Shown here: positions 53,395 to 62,898 of the stretch, piece by piece
Numbering within the stretch: the stretch's first letter is position 1
Layout: the number at the start of each line of letters is the position of its first letter
Source of the DNA: Clostridiales bacterium
Lineage (GTDB): Bacteria; Bacillota; Clostridia; Peptostreptococcales; Acidaminobacteraceae
Direction: 5' to 3'
Length of the DNA: 64,000 nt
Assembly: GCA_016342415.1 (NCBI GenBank)
Contig: JAEIOD010000018.1
Location: forward strand, 32,987 to 96,986
Translations under genes and position numbers: made by a program
The notes under the pieces: generated by a model
The model's input: the letters and a program-made list of their open reading frames with translations, nothing else
What the model was told of the DNA's origin: nothing
The model's database searches: none

Positions 53395-54195
53395 ATGAAG
53401 AAAATTTTAATGAGTGTGATGATGGTAGTATTGGTAGGATTATTAAGTGTTGGTTGTGCAGCATCAGGAGATGATCAAAGCCAATTGGAGAAAATTAAAG
53501 AAGCAGGGAAGATTGTAGTTGGTACCAGTGCTGATTATCCACCATATGAATTTCATAAAGAAATCAATGGTGTTGATACGATTGTAGGTTTTGATATCAA
53601 GTTAGCTGAAAAAATTGCAGATGATCTAGGCGTTGAATTAGAAATTGTGGATATGAGTTTTGATGGCTTACTAGCGGCATTAACGGGTAAGAAAATTGAC
53701 TTTATAGCAGCTGGTATGAATCCGACGGATGAAAGAAAAAATGCGGTTGATTTTTCTGCTATTTATTATGATACGAGTCAAACGATGTTGGTACTCAGTG
53801 AAAATGCTGATAAATTGACATCGGTTGAAGATTTCAAAGGATTAAAGGTTGGCGTTCAAAAAGGAACATTGCAAGAAGCTATATTTGATGACCAATTTGC
53901 TGGTGCAGAAAAAGTAGCAATTGCCAAAATACCAAATCTGGTAATGGAACTACAAAGCGGTAAGATAGATGGTATTATCCTTGCTGAAGTTGTAGCTGAT
54001 TCATATGATGATGCAAATGATAAAATTTCTGTTAATCAAATGGATTTAGGATCTGAAGGTGGTGTTTCAATAGCAATCAATAAAGATCAGGAAGATTTAC
54101 TAAACGCAATAAATGCAACCATCGATAAAGTTCTAAATGATGGAACTTTGGATCAATATATCATTGATGCTATGACTTTAGCAGAAGAAGAATAA
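53395..54195 (+). CDS. Amino-acid ABC transporter substrate-binding lipoprotein
   Basis: 266 residues. The lipobox ends in SVGC with Cys21. Mature protein is a family 3 binding fold: GKIVVGTSADYPPYEFHKEI at the ligand pocket, GFDIKLAEKIADDLG, DFIAAGMNPTDERKNAVDFS (positions about 100-120), and LKVGVQKGTLQE. This group binds polar amino acids such as arginine, lysine, histidine, glutamine or cystine, but T-box control shows that the ligand is whichever amino acid the leader senses. First gene of a complete three-gene importer. AAGGAGAAGG precedes ATG 53395. Confidence 0.93.
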   Translation: MKKILMSVMMVVLVGLLSVGCAASGDDQSQLEKIKEAGKIVVGTSADYPPYEFHKEINGVDTIVGFDIKLAEKIADDLGVELEIVDMSFDGLLAALTGKKIDFIAAGMNPTDERKNAVDFSAIYYDTSQTMLVLSENADKLTSVEDFKGLKVGVQKGTLQEAIFDDQFAGAEKVAIAKIPNLVMELQSGKIDGIILAEVVADSYDDANDKISVNQMDLGSEGGVSIAINKDQEDLLNAINATIDKVLNDGTLDQYIIDAMTLAEEE

Positions 54196-54213
54196 GCAAT
54201 TAAGGAGCAGATA

Positions 54214-54852
54214 ATGGAGTTCGGATTTTTACTCAAATATTATAAATTTTTCATAACAGGAACGGCCAACACACTGCTTCTTAGCTTACTAACAGTGGTG
54301 TTTGGATTGCTAGGTGGTATGCTTCTAAGTTTACTGAAGGTATCTAGTTTTAAACCCGCTGAGAAACTTGCAAGTGCTTATATCGCCTTTATAAGAGGTA
54401 CACCGCTGTTAGTCCAGTTGTATCTCATATATTATGGACTAAAAGGTATGCCCATGTTTGCAGCTGGTGTAGTGGCCATGTCCATCAATAGTTCTGCCTA
54501 TATTGCCGAGATAATAAGAGCCGGTATTGCAGCCGTTGATAAAGGACAATTTGAAGCAAGCAAATCACTGGGTATATCACCCATACAAGCCTATAAAGAG
54601 GTTATTTTACCTCAGGCATTTAAAAACATATTGCCAGCACTGGGAAATGAGTTTGTTATTTTAATCAAAGAGTCAGCCATTGTATCTGTAATCGGTTTAC
54701 ATGATCTAATGTACAATGTGGATACAATACGAGGCATTACCTATAAGCCGTTTGAACCATTAATTGCAGCTGCGGTAATATACTTTATTTTAACAGCAAC
54801 ATTATCAAAGGGTGTTACTTTAATAGAAAGGAGATTACAAGTCAGTGATTAA
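54214..54852 (+). CDS. Amino-acid ABC transporter permease (HisM/GlnP type)
   Basis: 212 residues with five hydrophobic helices. The family features are [21 protein letters not shown] at the N-terminus, [11 protein letters not shown], and the EAA loop that contacts the ATPase: [23 protein letters not shown] (positions about 110-132). Only one permease gene is present, so it should work as a homodimer. It starts 18 bases after the binding-protein gene with AAGGAGCAG upstream and overlaps the ATPase gene by eight bases. Confidence 0.93.
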   Translation: MEFGFLLKYYKFFITGTANTLLLSLLTVVFGLLGGMLLSLLKVSSFKPAEKLASAYIAFIRGTPLLVQLYLIYYGLKGMPMFAAGVVAMSINSSAYIAEIIRAGIAAVDKGQFEASKSLGISPIQAYKEVILPQAFKNILPALGNEFVILIKESAIVSVIGLHDLMYNVDTIRGITYKPFEPLIAAAVIYFILTATLSKGVTLIERRLQVSD

Positions 54853-55564
54853 ACTAAAACAAATAGAAAAGAACTTTGGTGATTTAAATGTTTTAAAAGG
54901 CATTGATTTGAAAGTTTCCAAGGGAGAAGTTGTTGCAATTATTGGACCGAGTGGTTCTGGAAAAAGTACATTATTAAGATGTATCAATTTTCTAGAACAA
55001 CCTAGTGGCGGTGAAGTATACTTTGAAAATGAACTGATACATGCTAAAACAAACATGAATCATTACCGTGAACACATGGGCATGGTTTTTCAACAGTTTA
55101 ATTTGTTCCCTCATAAAACGGTACTGGAAAACATTATGATGGCACCGGTTCTATTAAAAAAGGAAACAAAAGAAAACGCACTTAAAACAGCTACGGACTT
55201 ATTGGAGCAAGTTGGCTTACTGGATAAAAAAGATGTTTATCCCAATAAGCTATCAGGCGGACAAAAACAGAGGGTTGCAATTGCAAGAGCATTAGCTATG
55301 CATCCAAAAGTGATGTTGTTTGATGAACCAACTTCTGCCTTAGATCCCGAGATGGTTGGTGAAGTGCTTGAAGTTATGAAAAAACTCACTCATAAAGATG
55401 TGACGATGATTGTCGTCACTCATGAAATGGGATTTGCAAAAGAAGTAGCAGACCGAGTTTTATTTATGGATGATGGTTTAGTGGTCGAAGAAAATGCTCC
55501 AGAGTTCTTGTTTTCACAACCCCAACATCCTAGAACAATAGATTTTTTAAGTAAAGTTTTATAA
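54845..55564 (+). CDS. Amino-acid ABC transporter ATP-binding protein
   Basis: 239 residues, a polar-amino-acid type ABC ATPase: Walker [10 protein letters not shown] near residue 35, Q-loop [13 protein letters not shown], signature LSGGQKQR, Walker [15 protein letters not shown], and the switch His in VVTHEMGFA. The start is GTG 54845, inside the end of the permease gene, with AAGGAG 11 bases upstream, a somewhat long spacing balanced by translational coupling. It completes the importer. A terminator follows at once. Confidence 0.95.
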   Translation: MIKLKQIEKNFGDLNVLKGIDLKVSKGEVVAIIGPSGSGKSTLLRCINFLEQPSGGEVYFENELIHAKTNMNHYREHMGMVFQQFNLFPHKTVLENIMMAPVLLKKETKENALKTATDLLEQVGLLDKKDVYPNKLSGGQKQRVAIARALAMHPKVMLFDEPTSALDPEMVGEVLEVMKKLTHKDVTMIVVTHEMGFAKEVADRVLFMDDGLVVEENAPEFLFSQPQHPRTIDFLSKVL

Positions 55565-55588
55565 CGCCGTTAAGGCGTTATTTTCTTT
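55562..55588. terminator. Bidirectional terminator
   Basis: TAACGCC, loop GTTAA, GGCGTTA, then TTTTCTTT. It overlaps the end of the minus-strand hydrolase gene. Confidence 0.85.
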
Positions 55589-56124
55589 GTATAGTTTAGA
55601 ATGGTTTCCATCATAATATGATGGCCAGTTTCATCTGGATGCAAACAATCGTCCAAGTAAGATGATTCTGATAGATTGTCATTGAAGTCAATGAAATTTA
55701 AATCATGCTCAATACAAAATGAACGTAGAACTTCTCGGTAATGATTTATGGATTGGTCCATATCAAAGAAATTTCCAATGCTTCTAATGGGTGTTTTGTA
55801 GTATGTTTTTGGAGGTAATCCAAGAATGAATTCAATTCCATTTGATTTGGCTAAACGTGTCATACTATAGAGATTTGAAATGATAACGGACAACGGTACT
55901 TCAAAATAAATATCATTTGAACCACCAAGAATTATGAGATGAGATGGTTGATGCTCCAATACATCATGACGAAATCTTGAGAGCATACCCGTTGTTGTAT
56001 CGCCACTAATTCCCGAGTTAATCACTTCATAAGAAACGAGATGATTAAGAAGTGAGACCCAATTTTTATTTTCTCCAATATCATGACCTTCTGTTAAACT
56101 ATCACCTAAACAAATTAGTTTCAT
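55570..56124 (-). CDS. SGNH/GDSL family hydrolase
   Basis: 184 residues. The four SGNH blocks are visible: catalytic Ser in LGDSLTEG near residue 8, Gly in NSGISGDTT, Asn in GGSND, and the catalytic Asp-His pair in DDCLHPDETGHH. It is probably an esterase or lysophospholipase-like enzyme acting on an acyl or acetyl ester. There is no signal peptide, so cytoplasmic. It is a single-gene unit that shares a terminator with the ABC operon. GGAGGTGG precedes the ATG at 56124. Confidence 0.92.
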   Translation of the reverse strand: MKLICLGDSLTEGHDIGENKNWVSLLNHLVSYEVINSGISGDTTTGMLSRFRHDVLEHQPSHLIILGGSNDIYFEVPLSVIISNLYSMTRLAKSNGIEFILGLPPKTYYKTPIRSIGNFFDMDQSINHYREVLRSFCIEHDLNFIDFNDNLSESSYLDDCLHPDETGHHIMMETILNYTKKITP

Positions 56125-56241
56125 AAGCCACCTCCAATTTTAATTATAATGCATCATATAATGTTTTAATATAAGTAACACATGTTACAGAAATTAATTG
56201 ATGAGAGTCGTATAATGAATACAAGAAAGCGAGGTAGCATG

Positions 56242-56565
56242 ATGGTAGAGAAAATTTATAATTATAGTACAACAGATGATAAAGCAGTAGAGAAGATTAT
56301 TATGGATGAGAATATTAATTACATCCATATGGTATTTAACAAGAATGAAGGCATGCCAGAACATTATTCTAATTCAAATGTCTATATGACGGTTTTAAGA
56401 GGTACATTATCCATTCAACTGGATGAACAAGAAGTTCATGAATACTTAAAAGGTCATATCCTTGAGATTCCTTATAAAACAAAGATGAATGTAAACAATT
56501 TGCATGACGAAACATTGGAACTGATTGTTATAAAAGCACCTGCACCTAAAAATTATGTAGAGTAA
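56242..56565 (+). CDS. Small single-domain cupin protein
   Basis: 107 residues that fold as one cupin. HYSNSNVYMTVLRGTLSIQLDEQEVHEYLKGHILEIPYKTKMNV (positions about 38-82) follows the two-motif cupin pattern. Motif 1 keeps only one clear His and lacks part of the usual metal triad, so it may bind a ligand and not catalyse. The start is ATG 56242 or the adjacent ATG 56239, with GAGG at 56231-56234; the longer frame from 56182 crosses the TATAAT at 56211-56216, which is probably the -10 box. Function unknown. Confidence 0.78.
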   Translation: MVEKIYNYSTTDDKAVEKIIMDENINYIHMVFNKNEGMPEHYSNSNVYMTVLRGTLSIQLDEQEVHEYLKGHILEIPYKTKMNVNNLHDETLELIVIKAPAPKNYVE

Positions 56566-56592
56566 ATAATGCCTTCACGGCATTATTTTTTT
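56566..56592 (+). terminator. Intrinsic terminator after the cupin gene
   Basis: AATAATGCC, loop TTCAC, GGCATTATT, then T run. Confidence 0.92.
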
Positions 56593-56642
56593 AAAATATA
56601 CCAGCAGAAAAACCGTTTGATAGAGTTTTCTGCCAGTATTTA

Positions 56643-57341
56643 TTATTGATTGTTGATTAAGTTTTCAAGTTCTATTTTAATTTCTGAGAATTTGAGACCA
56701 TTAGCAGTACAAACATCTCGAACCAAAGCAACCTTTGTAAACTCAGTTGTTTTAAGAACGGACTCAATATCTTCAAATGAAAGTCCCTGGTTAATCAAAT
56801 CCTGTATGGTGGTACTACCTTTCACAGCTGGTTCAGGATGTTCTTCTTTGTCTGTAACTTCAGAAATGATTGAAGTTGTTTCTGTAAGATCTAGCTTCCA
56901 ATTCAATGCTTCATCAGTATCAGTTATCATACCTTCAGCGATTAGTAATTCAATTGCCGGTGTTGGCAGCCATGTGGGCTCAGCCAGTGTACTTTCAATA
57001 TCTGTATAAAGAGAGACAAAATATCTTACAGATCCTGTACCGATTTCTGTATTATCAGGAAGTGAAACATAGATCGCTTCTAAATTTTTAATTTGAAATG
57101 TTTCTGGTATGTCAGTTTCTATACCAAAGGCGATAGCAAGTTTTTCAGCTGGTATTTCAAACGAATTCTCTATGTCTCCAAAAGTATAACTTCCTCTGAT
57201 ATCGCCAGGATCAAACTCACCTGTTTGAGTTTTAGCTGGAATTTTTGTTGATTCGGTTTCCCAAAGTCCTAGACGATCAGACAGGAATACGCCACCAACA
57301 ATAATGGCTATAACAAAAATGATACTCCATTGTTTTTTCAT
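56643..57341 (-). CDS. Membrane-anchored partner of the NapH-like ferredoxin protein
   Basis: 232 residues with an N-terminal membrane anchor (about 6-22) and an outer soluble part. It contains two copies of a short motif: GDIRGSYTFGDIENSFEIPAEKLAIAFGI (about 46-74) and VKGSTTIQDLINQGLSFEDIESVLK (about 172-196). The same repeat is found in and beside YccM/NapH-like iron-sulfur membrane proteins, usually in a Gly-Ser-Thr-Thr form. Its start codon overlaps the stop of the ferredoxin gene by one base, so the two are made together. It is probably a subunit of that electron-transfer protein. No enzyme motif is seen. Confidence 0.72.
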   Translation of the reverse strand: MKKQWSIIFVIAIIVGGVFLSDRLGLWETESTKIPAKTQTGEFDPGDIRGSYTFGDIENSFEIPAEKLAIAFGIETDIPETFQIKNLEAIYVSLPDNTEIGTGSVRYFVSLYTDIESTLAEPTWLPTPAIELLIAEGMITDTDEALNWKLDLTETTSIISEVTDKEEHPEPAVKGSTTIQDLINQGLSFEDIESVLKTTEFTKVALVRDVCTANGLKFSEIKIELENLINNQ

Positions 57342-58165
57342 TATTTCACTTCCTTTTTAAATATGGACTCAATCATTACAGTCTCGGGAATCGGACAGTG
57401 TTCATCACTGGTACACTCATGACAACTGATGCATTGATGGTCTCTAATCGATTGTTTTTTAGACACTTCGATGTTCATTGGACAAACATTATCACAGAGA
57501 TGACAATTGACACATGTTGCTTCTTTTCTTTTAATTGAAAATAGTCTAATAAGATTGGTAAGTCCCAATAATGCGCCATAAGGGCATGCATATTTACACC
57601 AAGGTCTTTCGACAAAAAGCGACAATAAAAGTGTAACAGTCAATGTGATTAAAGCACCTATTGCTACTTCACCTGTATAAAAGTTCATCAAAGCATAGTA
57701 GGGATCAACGTCTAAGAATATAAGTGTTAATGTTTTTCCCGTTAGGTAGACAACGGCAATCAAACTTATGTATCTTAGATACCTTAGTGATTTATCCAAT
57801 TTCTCAGGCACAAAGTGATTGTACTTTTTCTTGAAGAGTTTTCTACCGATTTTACCAATCCATTCTTGAATAGAACCCAGAGGACAAATATAACCACAGA
57901 GAATTGGGCCAAATAAGATGCTTGATAGAAAGACCAAAGCAAAAATGACCAACGTTGATTGGTGTAACTTAGGGATATAAGATCCATACAATAAGAGCGT
58001 ACTTGCAGTTTCTACACCACCAAATGGACAAATGGCATGTAGCGAAATACTTGGAATAAGTGGAATAGAACTTCCAGACTCTTCAAGTTGATGATTGAGT
58101 ACCACCAATACTAGAAAGACAAAGAAAAAGATTTGTACAAAGAGTCTTAATTTTTTAATTTTCAT
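57341..58165 (-). CDS. NapH/YccM-like 4Fe-4S membrane protein
   Basis: 274 residues with about five membrane helices. Two CxxxCP motifs flank helix ends (CGYICPLG and CKYACPYG), as in NapH, NosR and YccM, and two 4Fe-4S ferredoxin motifs follow at the C-terminus: CVNCHLCDNVCP and CISCHECTSDEHCP, the second with a wider last spacing. A conserved ICPFGGVET segment lies in the first outer loop. These proteins pass electrons from the quinone pool or ferredoxin to a periplasmic or flavin partner. No reductase is encoded nearby, so the acceptor is unknown. ATG 58165 has the better spacing to AGGAGG. Confidence 0.85.
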   Translation of the reverse strand: MKIKKLRLFVQIFFFVFLVLVVLNHQLEESGSSIPLIPSISLHAICPFGGVETASTLLLYGSYIPKLHQSTLVIFALVFLSSILFGPILCGYICPLGSIQEWIGKIGRKLFKKKYNHFVPEKLDKSLRYLRYISLIAVVYLTGKTLTLIFLDVDPYYALMNFYTGEVAIGALITLTVTLLLSLFVERPWCKYACPYGALLGLTNLIRLFSIKRKEATCVNCHLCDNVCPMNIEVSKKQSIRDHQCISCHECTSDEHCPIPETVMIESIFKKEVK

Positions 58166-58394
58166 CATAACCTCCTTTTTTTATGCGATAATTAATTATA
58201 GAATTAGTTTGTGACAATCTTATGGCAATTTTTACAAACTTTCCATACATTGCTTTAAGGACAAACATTTAATAAGTATAGATAATAGAATTCATAATCT
58301 TCGTATATATGACCAAATTATACTTTGAATCATGTTGACGTAGAAATAAACCATATAAGAATAGAACAGTACTTAAATGAAAGGGTGTGTGGAT

Positions 58395-59078
58395 GTGGAT
58401 AGAATATCCGTGATTAATTTAGGAATGGTTAATGTTTACTTACTTAAGGGTGAAAAAGGCTGTGTTTTAGTGGATACAGGGACAAAAGGCAGTGATGTGA
58501 AAATACTTGAAGCAGTTAAAGCTCAAGGTTTTGAGCCCGCTGATATAAAACTGATTGTGTTGACTCATGGTCATTCAGATCATTTTGGATCGCTTCATAC
58601 ACTGGTAGATAAAACAGGTGCAGAAGTTTTAGTACATCAAAAGGAATATGATCTGATGGCTACTGCTGGTGATGATGGTGTAAGGGGATTTTCAATTTTT
58701 ATGAAACTTCTGATAGGGATGGCGACCAAACTATCAAAGAATCAATCAAAATCACAGGAGTACAAAGCAGACATATTAATAGAAGATACATATGATTTAT
58801 CACCTTACGGTATTGATGGGAAATTAATATGGACTCCTGGACATACAAAGGGCAGTATTTCTGTCTTATTAGGAGATGGCAAAGCAGTTATCGGTGATAG
58901 TTTAATGGCCATGATGCCTTGGAGTAAACCAAAGAGACCCATGTTGGGATATGATATGAATCTGATCAAGAAAAGTATGAATCAATTGATTGATCTGGGA
59001 GCAAACAGGTTTTATTTATCACATGGTAAGGATTATGATGTTGAAATTATAAAAAAAGCTTTGACTAAATTCAATTGA
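58395..59078 (+). CDS. Metallo-beta-lactamase fold hydrolase
   Basis: 227 residues. The signature THGHSDHFG is near residue 58, preceded by VLVDTG; further metal ligands are in TPGHTKG, the Asp of IGDSLMA, and the last His in LSHGKDY. It belongs to the same broad group as the protein at 41112. The substrate is not predictable; glyoxalase II-like thioester cleavage is one option. The start is unsure: ATG 58377 has no ribosome site, while AAAGGG at 58380-58385 could serve GTG 58389 or GTG 58395; I take the latter. A single-gene unit by position. Confidence 0.85.
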   Translation: MDRISVINLGMVNVYLLKGEKGCVLVDTGTKGSDVKILEAVKAQGFEPADIKLIVLTHGHSDHFGSLHTLVDKTGAEVLVHQKEYDLMATAGDDGVRGFSIFMKLLIGMATKLSKNQSKSQEYKADILIEDTYDLSPYGIDGKLIWTPGHTKGSISVLLGDGKAVIGDSLMAMMPWSKPKRPMLGYDMNLIKKSMNQLIDLGANRFYLSHGKDYDVEIIKKALTKFN

Positions 59079-59167
59079 TTATGTTATTAAAATAGTCAGA
59101 TTAAAAGTCAAAAATTTTTATTAGAAATTGATTTTTGCTTCCGACCTAAGTATACATGGAGGGATTT

Positions 59168-59722
59168 ATGAACTCGGAAAAAAAGAAGATGATTGCAGGT
59201 GAATTATACAGTCCTATGGATCCTGTTTTGGTAGCAGATAGACTAAAATCAAGAGAGCTGACAAGAATGTACAATCAAACAGTAGCTACTGCTGTAGAGT
59301 ATAGAAACAAGTTATTGAATCAGTTATTCAGAACGGTTGGCAAAAGTTACTATATCGAACCAAGCTTTAAATGTGATTATGGCTATAATATCAAACTGGG
59401 TGATAATTTTTATGCGAACTTTGACTGTGTTTTCTTAGATGTTTGTAAGATTACGATCGGAAATAATTGTATGATGGCGCCAGGCGTTCATATATATACG
59501 GCCACTCATCCTTTAGATCCAACTGAAAGAAATTCCGGCTTTGAATATGGTGAACCAGTTACAATTGGTGATAATGTTTGGATTGGTGGTCGGGCTATAA
59601 TAAATCCCGGTGTGACTATTGGTGATAATGTTGTTATTGCTTCTGGATCTGTAGTTATAAAAGATGTCCCTGATAATGTGGTGATAGGTGGCAATCCTGC
59701 AAGGATTATTAAAGAACTGTAA
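59168..59722 (+). CDS. Maltose/galactoside O-acetyltransferase family protein
   Basis: 184 residues, a left-handed beta-helix acetyltransferase of the LacA/Maa group. The N-terminal helix has [17 protein letters not shown], as in Maa. The hexapeptide region holds [21 protein letters not shown] with the catalytic His, then [22 protein letters not shown] and the final NPARIIKEL. It acetylates a sugar hydroxyl with acetyl-CoA; maltose, glucose and galactosides are common in vitro substrates. GGAGGG before ATG 59168 decides the start. The beta-galactosidase locus is far away (31 kb), so no link is claimed. Confidence 0.92.
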   Translation: MNSEKKKMIAGELYSPMDPVLVADRLKSRELTRMYNQTVATAVEYRNKLLNQLFRTVGKSYYIEPSFKCDYGYNIKLGDNFYANFDCVFLDVCKITIGNNCMMAPGVHIYTATHPLDPTERNSGFEYGEPVTIGDNVWIGGRAIINPGVTIGDNVVIASGSVVIKDVPDNVVIGGNPARIIKEL

Positions 59723-59792
59723 CAGAATATTGGATCTGATGTAGTATTTGTAATGAAAAGATTTGTGAAAAAAATAACTTTTAAATACCTTT

Positions 59793-59821
59793 AAAAATGT
59801 GATTGGAATCACATTTTTTTT
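59793..59821 (+). promoter_or_regulatory. CRP/FNR-type box and terminator-like hairpin upstream of pflB
   Basis: The centre reads TGTGATTGGAATCACA (59798-59813), a perfect TGTGA-N6-TCACA palindrome, extended by AAAA/TTTT arms and followed by a T run. It can act as a terminator for the acetyltransferase gene, but its centre at 59805.5 is also about 41.5 bases before the start expected from the -10 TATACT (59835-59840), the position of a class II activator site. No -35 box is present, which fits an activated promoter. Confidence 0.7.
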
Positions 59822-59834
59822 GTTGTGATTCATT

Positions 59835-59840
59835 TATACT
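59835..59840 (+). promoter_or_regulatory. -10 box of the pflB promoter
   Basis: TATACT, 45 bases before the pflB ATG. The expected -35 region is occupied by the T run that follows the TGTGA palindrome, so the promoter probably needs an activator. Confidence 0.55.
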
Positions 59841-59884
59841 TTGGGTGAAAAAAGACTTAATATCCTAGAGAATGGAGTATAGAT

Positions 59885-62125
59885 ATGAGCTGGACAAACT
59901 TTAAAAAAGGGAATTGGTGCGAATCTGTTAATGTAAGAGATTTTATCCAAAATAATTATAAAGCTTACAATGGCGATGAATCGTTCTTAGAAACTCAAAC
60001 GGATAAGACCAGAACACTTTGGAATCAAGCCGAAACGTTGATTCGTGAAGAAATTAAAAAAGGTATTATCGGTATAGAAACATCTACAGTTTCAGGTATA
60101 AATAATTTTAAACCAGGCTATTTGGATAAAGACAATGAAATCATTGTCGGTTACCAAACAGATGAACCTCTAAAAAGAATTATCAATCCTTATGGTGGAT
60201 TTAGAATGGTTGAAGGATCACTTGAAGCATATGGTTATGATATTGACGATACGATGAGACAACACTTCAATGAGTTTAGAAAAACTCATAATCAAGGCGT
60301 TTTTGATGCTTATACAGATGAAATGAAATTGGCGAGAAGTGCAGGTTTATTGACTGGTTTACCTGATGCTTACGGAAGAGGTCGTATCATTGGTGATTAT
60401 AGAAGAATTGCCTTATATGGCATTGATAAATTAGTAGAAGAAAAAAAGAAAGATCTTAAAAATATTAAAGGTTATGCAACGGAGTTTTCAATTCGTTTAA
60501 GAGAAGAGGTTTCAGAACAGATAAGAGCATTAAAAGACATTAAAAACATGGCAAACAGCTATGATGTAGACATTAGTTTACCTGCAAAAAATGCTCATGA
60601 AGCGGTACAATTCTTCTACTTCGGGTATTTAGCAGCAGTTAAAGAGAACAATGGGGCCGCGATGTCTTTAGGTAGAAATACTGCTTTTCTGGATATTTAC
60701 TTCGAAAGAGATTTAGCAAGTGGTTTACTGGATGAAAAAGGTGTTCAAGAAATTATTGATCAGCTGGTGATTAAACTGAGAATGGTAAGACATCTTAGAA
60801 CACCAGAGTACAATGACTTATTTGCAGGGGACCCTAACTGGGTTACTGAGGCAATCGGTGGTATGAGTGATGACGGTAGAACGCAAGTAACAAAAACAGC
60901 TTATAGATTCTTACACACATTACAAACATTAGATCCTGCTCCAGAGCCAAATATGACGGTCTTATGGGCAGATGCACTACCTGAAAACTTTAAGAAGTAC
61001 TGTGCGAAAATGTCGATGGAAACAGGTGCTATCCAATATGAAAATGATGATTTAATGAGACCTATTTATGGAGATGATTACGGGATCGCATGTTGTGTGT
61101 CAGCAATGGCTGTAGGTAAACAAATGCAGTTCTTTGGGGCTAGAACCAATCTTGCAAAAGCACTACTTTATGCAGTTAACGGTGGAGAAGATGAACTGAA
61201 AACAGATAAAAATGGTAACCACTTACATGTTTTTAATGGTATTGAGAAAATCGATTCTGACGTTTTGGTGTTAGAAGATGTTATGGAAAACTATGAAAAG
61301 GTTCTAGCGCAATTGGCTGAACTTTATGTTGATACGATGAATACAATCCATTATATGCATGATAAATATGCTTATGAAGCGGGTCAATTGGCTTTACATG
61401 ATACAGATGTACAAAGAACAATGGCTTTTGGTGTCGCTGGTGTTTCATTGGTAGCGGATTCGCTGAGTGCTATCAAATATGCAAAAGTTAAACCTATCAG
61501 AAATGAAAAAGGCATTGCAGTGGACTTTGAAATCGAAGGTGATTTCCCCAAGTATGGTAACGATGATGATAGAGTAGATGAACTGGCAGTTGATTTAGTC
61601 ACTAGATTTAGCAATGAGCTGAAAAAACATCCAACCTATAGAGAAGCAGTACATACTTTATCTGTATTAACGATTACATCAAACGTTGTTTACGGTAAGA
61701 AAACCGGATCAACACCTGATGGTAGAAAAGTTGGAGAGCCATTTGCACCAGGAGCAAATCCAATGCACGGTAGAGATCGATTAGGTGCATTGGCATCTCT
61801 GAATACTGTGGCCAAACTACCATATCGTGATATTTGCCAAGATGGTATATCAAATACATTTTCAATTGTACCTGAAGCGCTTGGTAAAGAAGAAAATACT
61901 AAAATAGAAAATTTGGTTTCAATTATGGATGGTTACTTCACTCAAGGGGCATTTCACTTAAATGTTAATGTTTTGAGTAGAGCGCTTTTAGAAGATGCAA
62001 TGGCAAACCCAGATAAGTATCCAACATTAACGATTAGAGTTTCGGGTTATGCGGTACATTTTAACAGATTAACAGATGAGCAGAAAAAAGAAGTTATGAT
62101 GAGAACATTCCATAAGAGTGCATAA
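59885..62125 (+). CDS. pflB: Formate C-acetyltransferase (pyruvate formate-lyase)
   Basis: Cleaves pyruvate with CoA to acetyl-CoA and formate by a glycyl radical, the main fermentative pyruvate step without oxygen. 746 residues, normal for the family. The adjacent active-site cysteines are in [11 protein letters not shown] (C403, C404). The glycyl radical site is RVSGYAVHF near the end, with Gly721. Other blocks are [18 protein letters not shown] and [15 protein letters not shown]. It heads an operon with its activase and a Crp/Fnr regulator at spacings of 10 and 13 bases. The TGTGA box upstream suggests induction when oxygen is absent. Confidence 0.97.
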   Translation: MSWTNFKKGNWCESVNVRDFIQNNYKAYNGDESFLETQTDKTRTLWNQAETLIREEIKKGIIGIETSTVSGINNFKPGYLDKDNEIIVGYQTDEPLKRIINPYGGFRMVEGSLEAYGYDIDDTMRQHFNEFRKTHNQGVFDAYTDEMKLARSAGLLTGLPDAYGRGRIIGDYRRIALYGIDKLVEEKKKDLKNIKGYATEFSIRLREEVSEQIRALKDIKNMANSYDVDISLPAKNAHEAVQFFYFGYLAAVKENNGAAMSLGRNTAFLDIYFERDLASGLLDEKGVQEIIDQLVIKLRMVRHLRTPEYNDLFAGDPNWVTEAIGGMSDDGRTQVTKTAYRFLHTLQTLDPAPEPNMTVLWADALPENFKKYCAKMSMETGAIQYENDDLMRPIYGDDYGIACCVSAMAVGKQMQFFGARTNLAKALLYAVNGGEDELKTDKNGNHLHVFNGIEKIDSDVLVLEDVMENYEKVLAQLAELYVDTMNTIHYMHDKYAYEAGQLALHDTDVQRTMAFGVAGVSLVADSLSAIKYAKVKPIRNEKGIAVDFEIEGDFPKYGNDDDRVDELAVDLVTRFSNELKKHPTYREAVHTLSVLTITSNVVYGKKTGSTPDGRKVGEPFAPGANPMHGRDRLGALASLNTVAKLPYRDICQDGISNTFSIVPEALGKEENTKIENLVSIMDGYFTQGAFHLNVNVLSRALLEDAMANPDKYPTLTIRVSGYAVHFNRLTDEQKKEVMMRTFHKSA

Positions 62126-62135
62126 GGAGTAAACT

Positions 62136-62885
62136 ATGATTAAAGGACATATTCATTCAATTGAAACAATGGGACTATTTGATGGACCTGGTATAAGAAC
62201 CGTGTTTTTTATGCAAGGATGTCCTTTAAAATGTAGTTATTGTCACAATCCAGATTCTCAATCTTTTGAAGGTGGTACCACATATACCGTTGATGAATTG
62301 GTTCGATTTGCCAAACGATACAAACCGTATTATAAAGATAATGGTGGTGTAACATTCTCTGGTGGCGAAGCATTGATGCAAGGCGAATTTGTTTATGAAG
62401 CCATGAAGGCATTAAAAGCTGAAGACATTCATACCGTACTTGATACAAGTGGTATCGGACAAACTTTCTATTATAAAAAAATTCTTGAGTATACAGATAT
62501 CTTGATTCTTGATGTCAAACATTTTAATAAAACGGACTATAGAGATATTACCGGTGTCTCTATGAAATGGTTGAGTAGTTTTTTAGATGAAGTGAGTAGT
62601 TTTCAAGGCAAACTATGGATTCGCCATGTTATGGTTCCAGGTATAACAGATGATAAAAACTCCATGGATTATTTGTATGATTATGTATCAAATTGGTCAG
62701 AAAAGATTGAAAAAATCGAGATATTACCTTATCATAAGTTAGGTGTTGATAAATATTATCAGTTGGAGATTCCTTATCAACTAGAAAATACAGATGAGAT
62801 GAATAAAGAGGATGCACTTGCTCATCAAAATTATCTTATGAGTAAGTTGGAGAAAGAACAGATCGATAAATTGATCGCTGTATAG
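62136..62885 (+). CDS. pflA: Pyruvate formate-lyase activating enzyme
   Basis: A radical SAM enzyme, 249 residues, that puts the radical on Gly721 of PflB using S-adenosylmethionine and reduced flavodoxin or ferredoxin. The cluster motif is CPLKCSYCHNPD, with the CxxxCxxC cysteines near residue 29. GPGIRTVFFMQG precedes it and VTFSGGEALMQ follows, both standard. There is no second ferredoxin-like insert, so it belongs to the PFL type and not to the glycerol dehydratase activase type. It begins ten bases after pflB with AAGGAG upstream. Confidence 0.96.
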   Translation: MIKGHIHSIETMGLFDGPGIRTVFFMQGCPLKCSYCHNPDSQSFEGGTTYTVDELVRFAKRYKPYYKDNGGVTFSGGEALMQGEFVYEAMKALKAEDIHTVLDTSGIGQTFYYKKILEYTDILILDVKHFNKTDYRDITGVSMKWLSSFLDEVSSFQGKLWIRHVMVPGITDDKNSMDYLYDYVSNWSEKIEKIEILPYHKLGVDKYYQLEIPYQLENTDEMNKEDALAHQNYLMSKLEKEQIDKLIAV

Positions 62886-62898
62886 AAAGAGGTATGAT

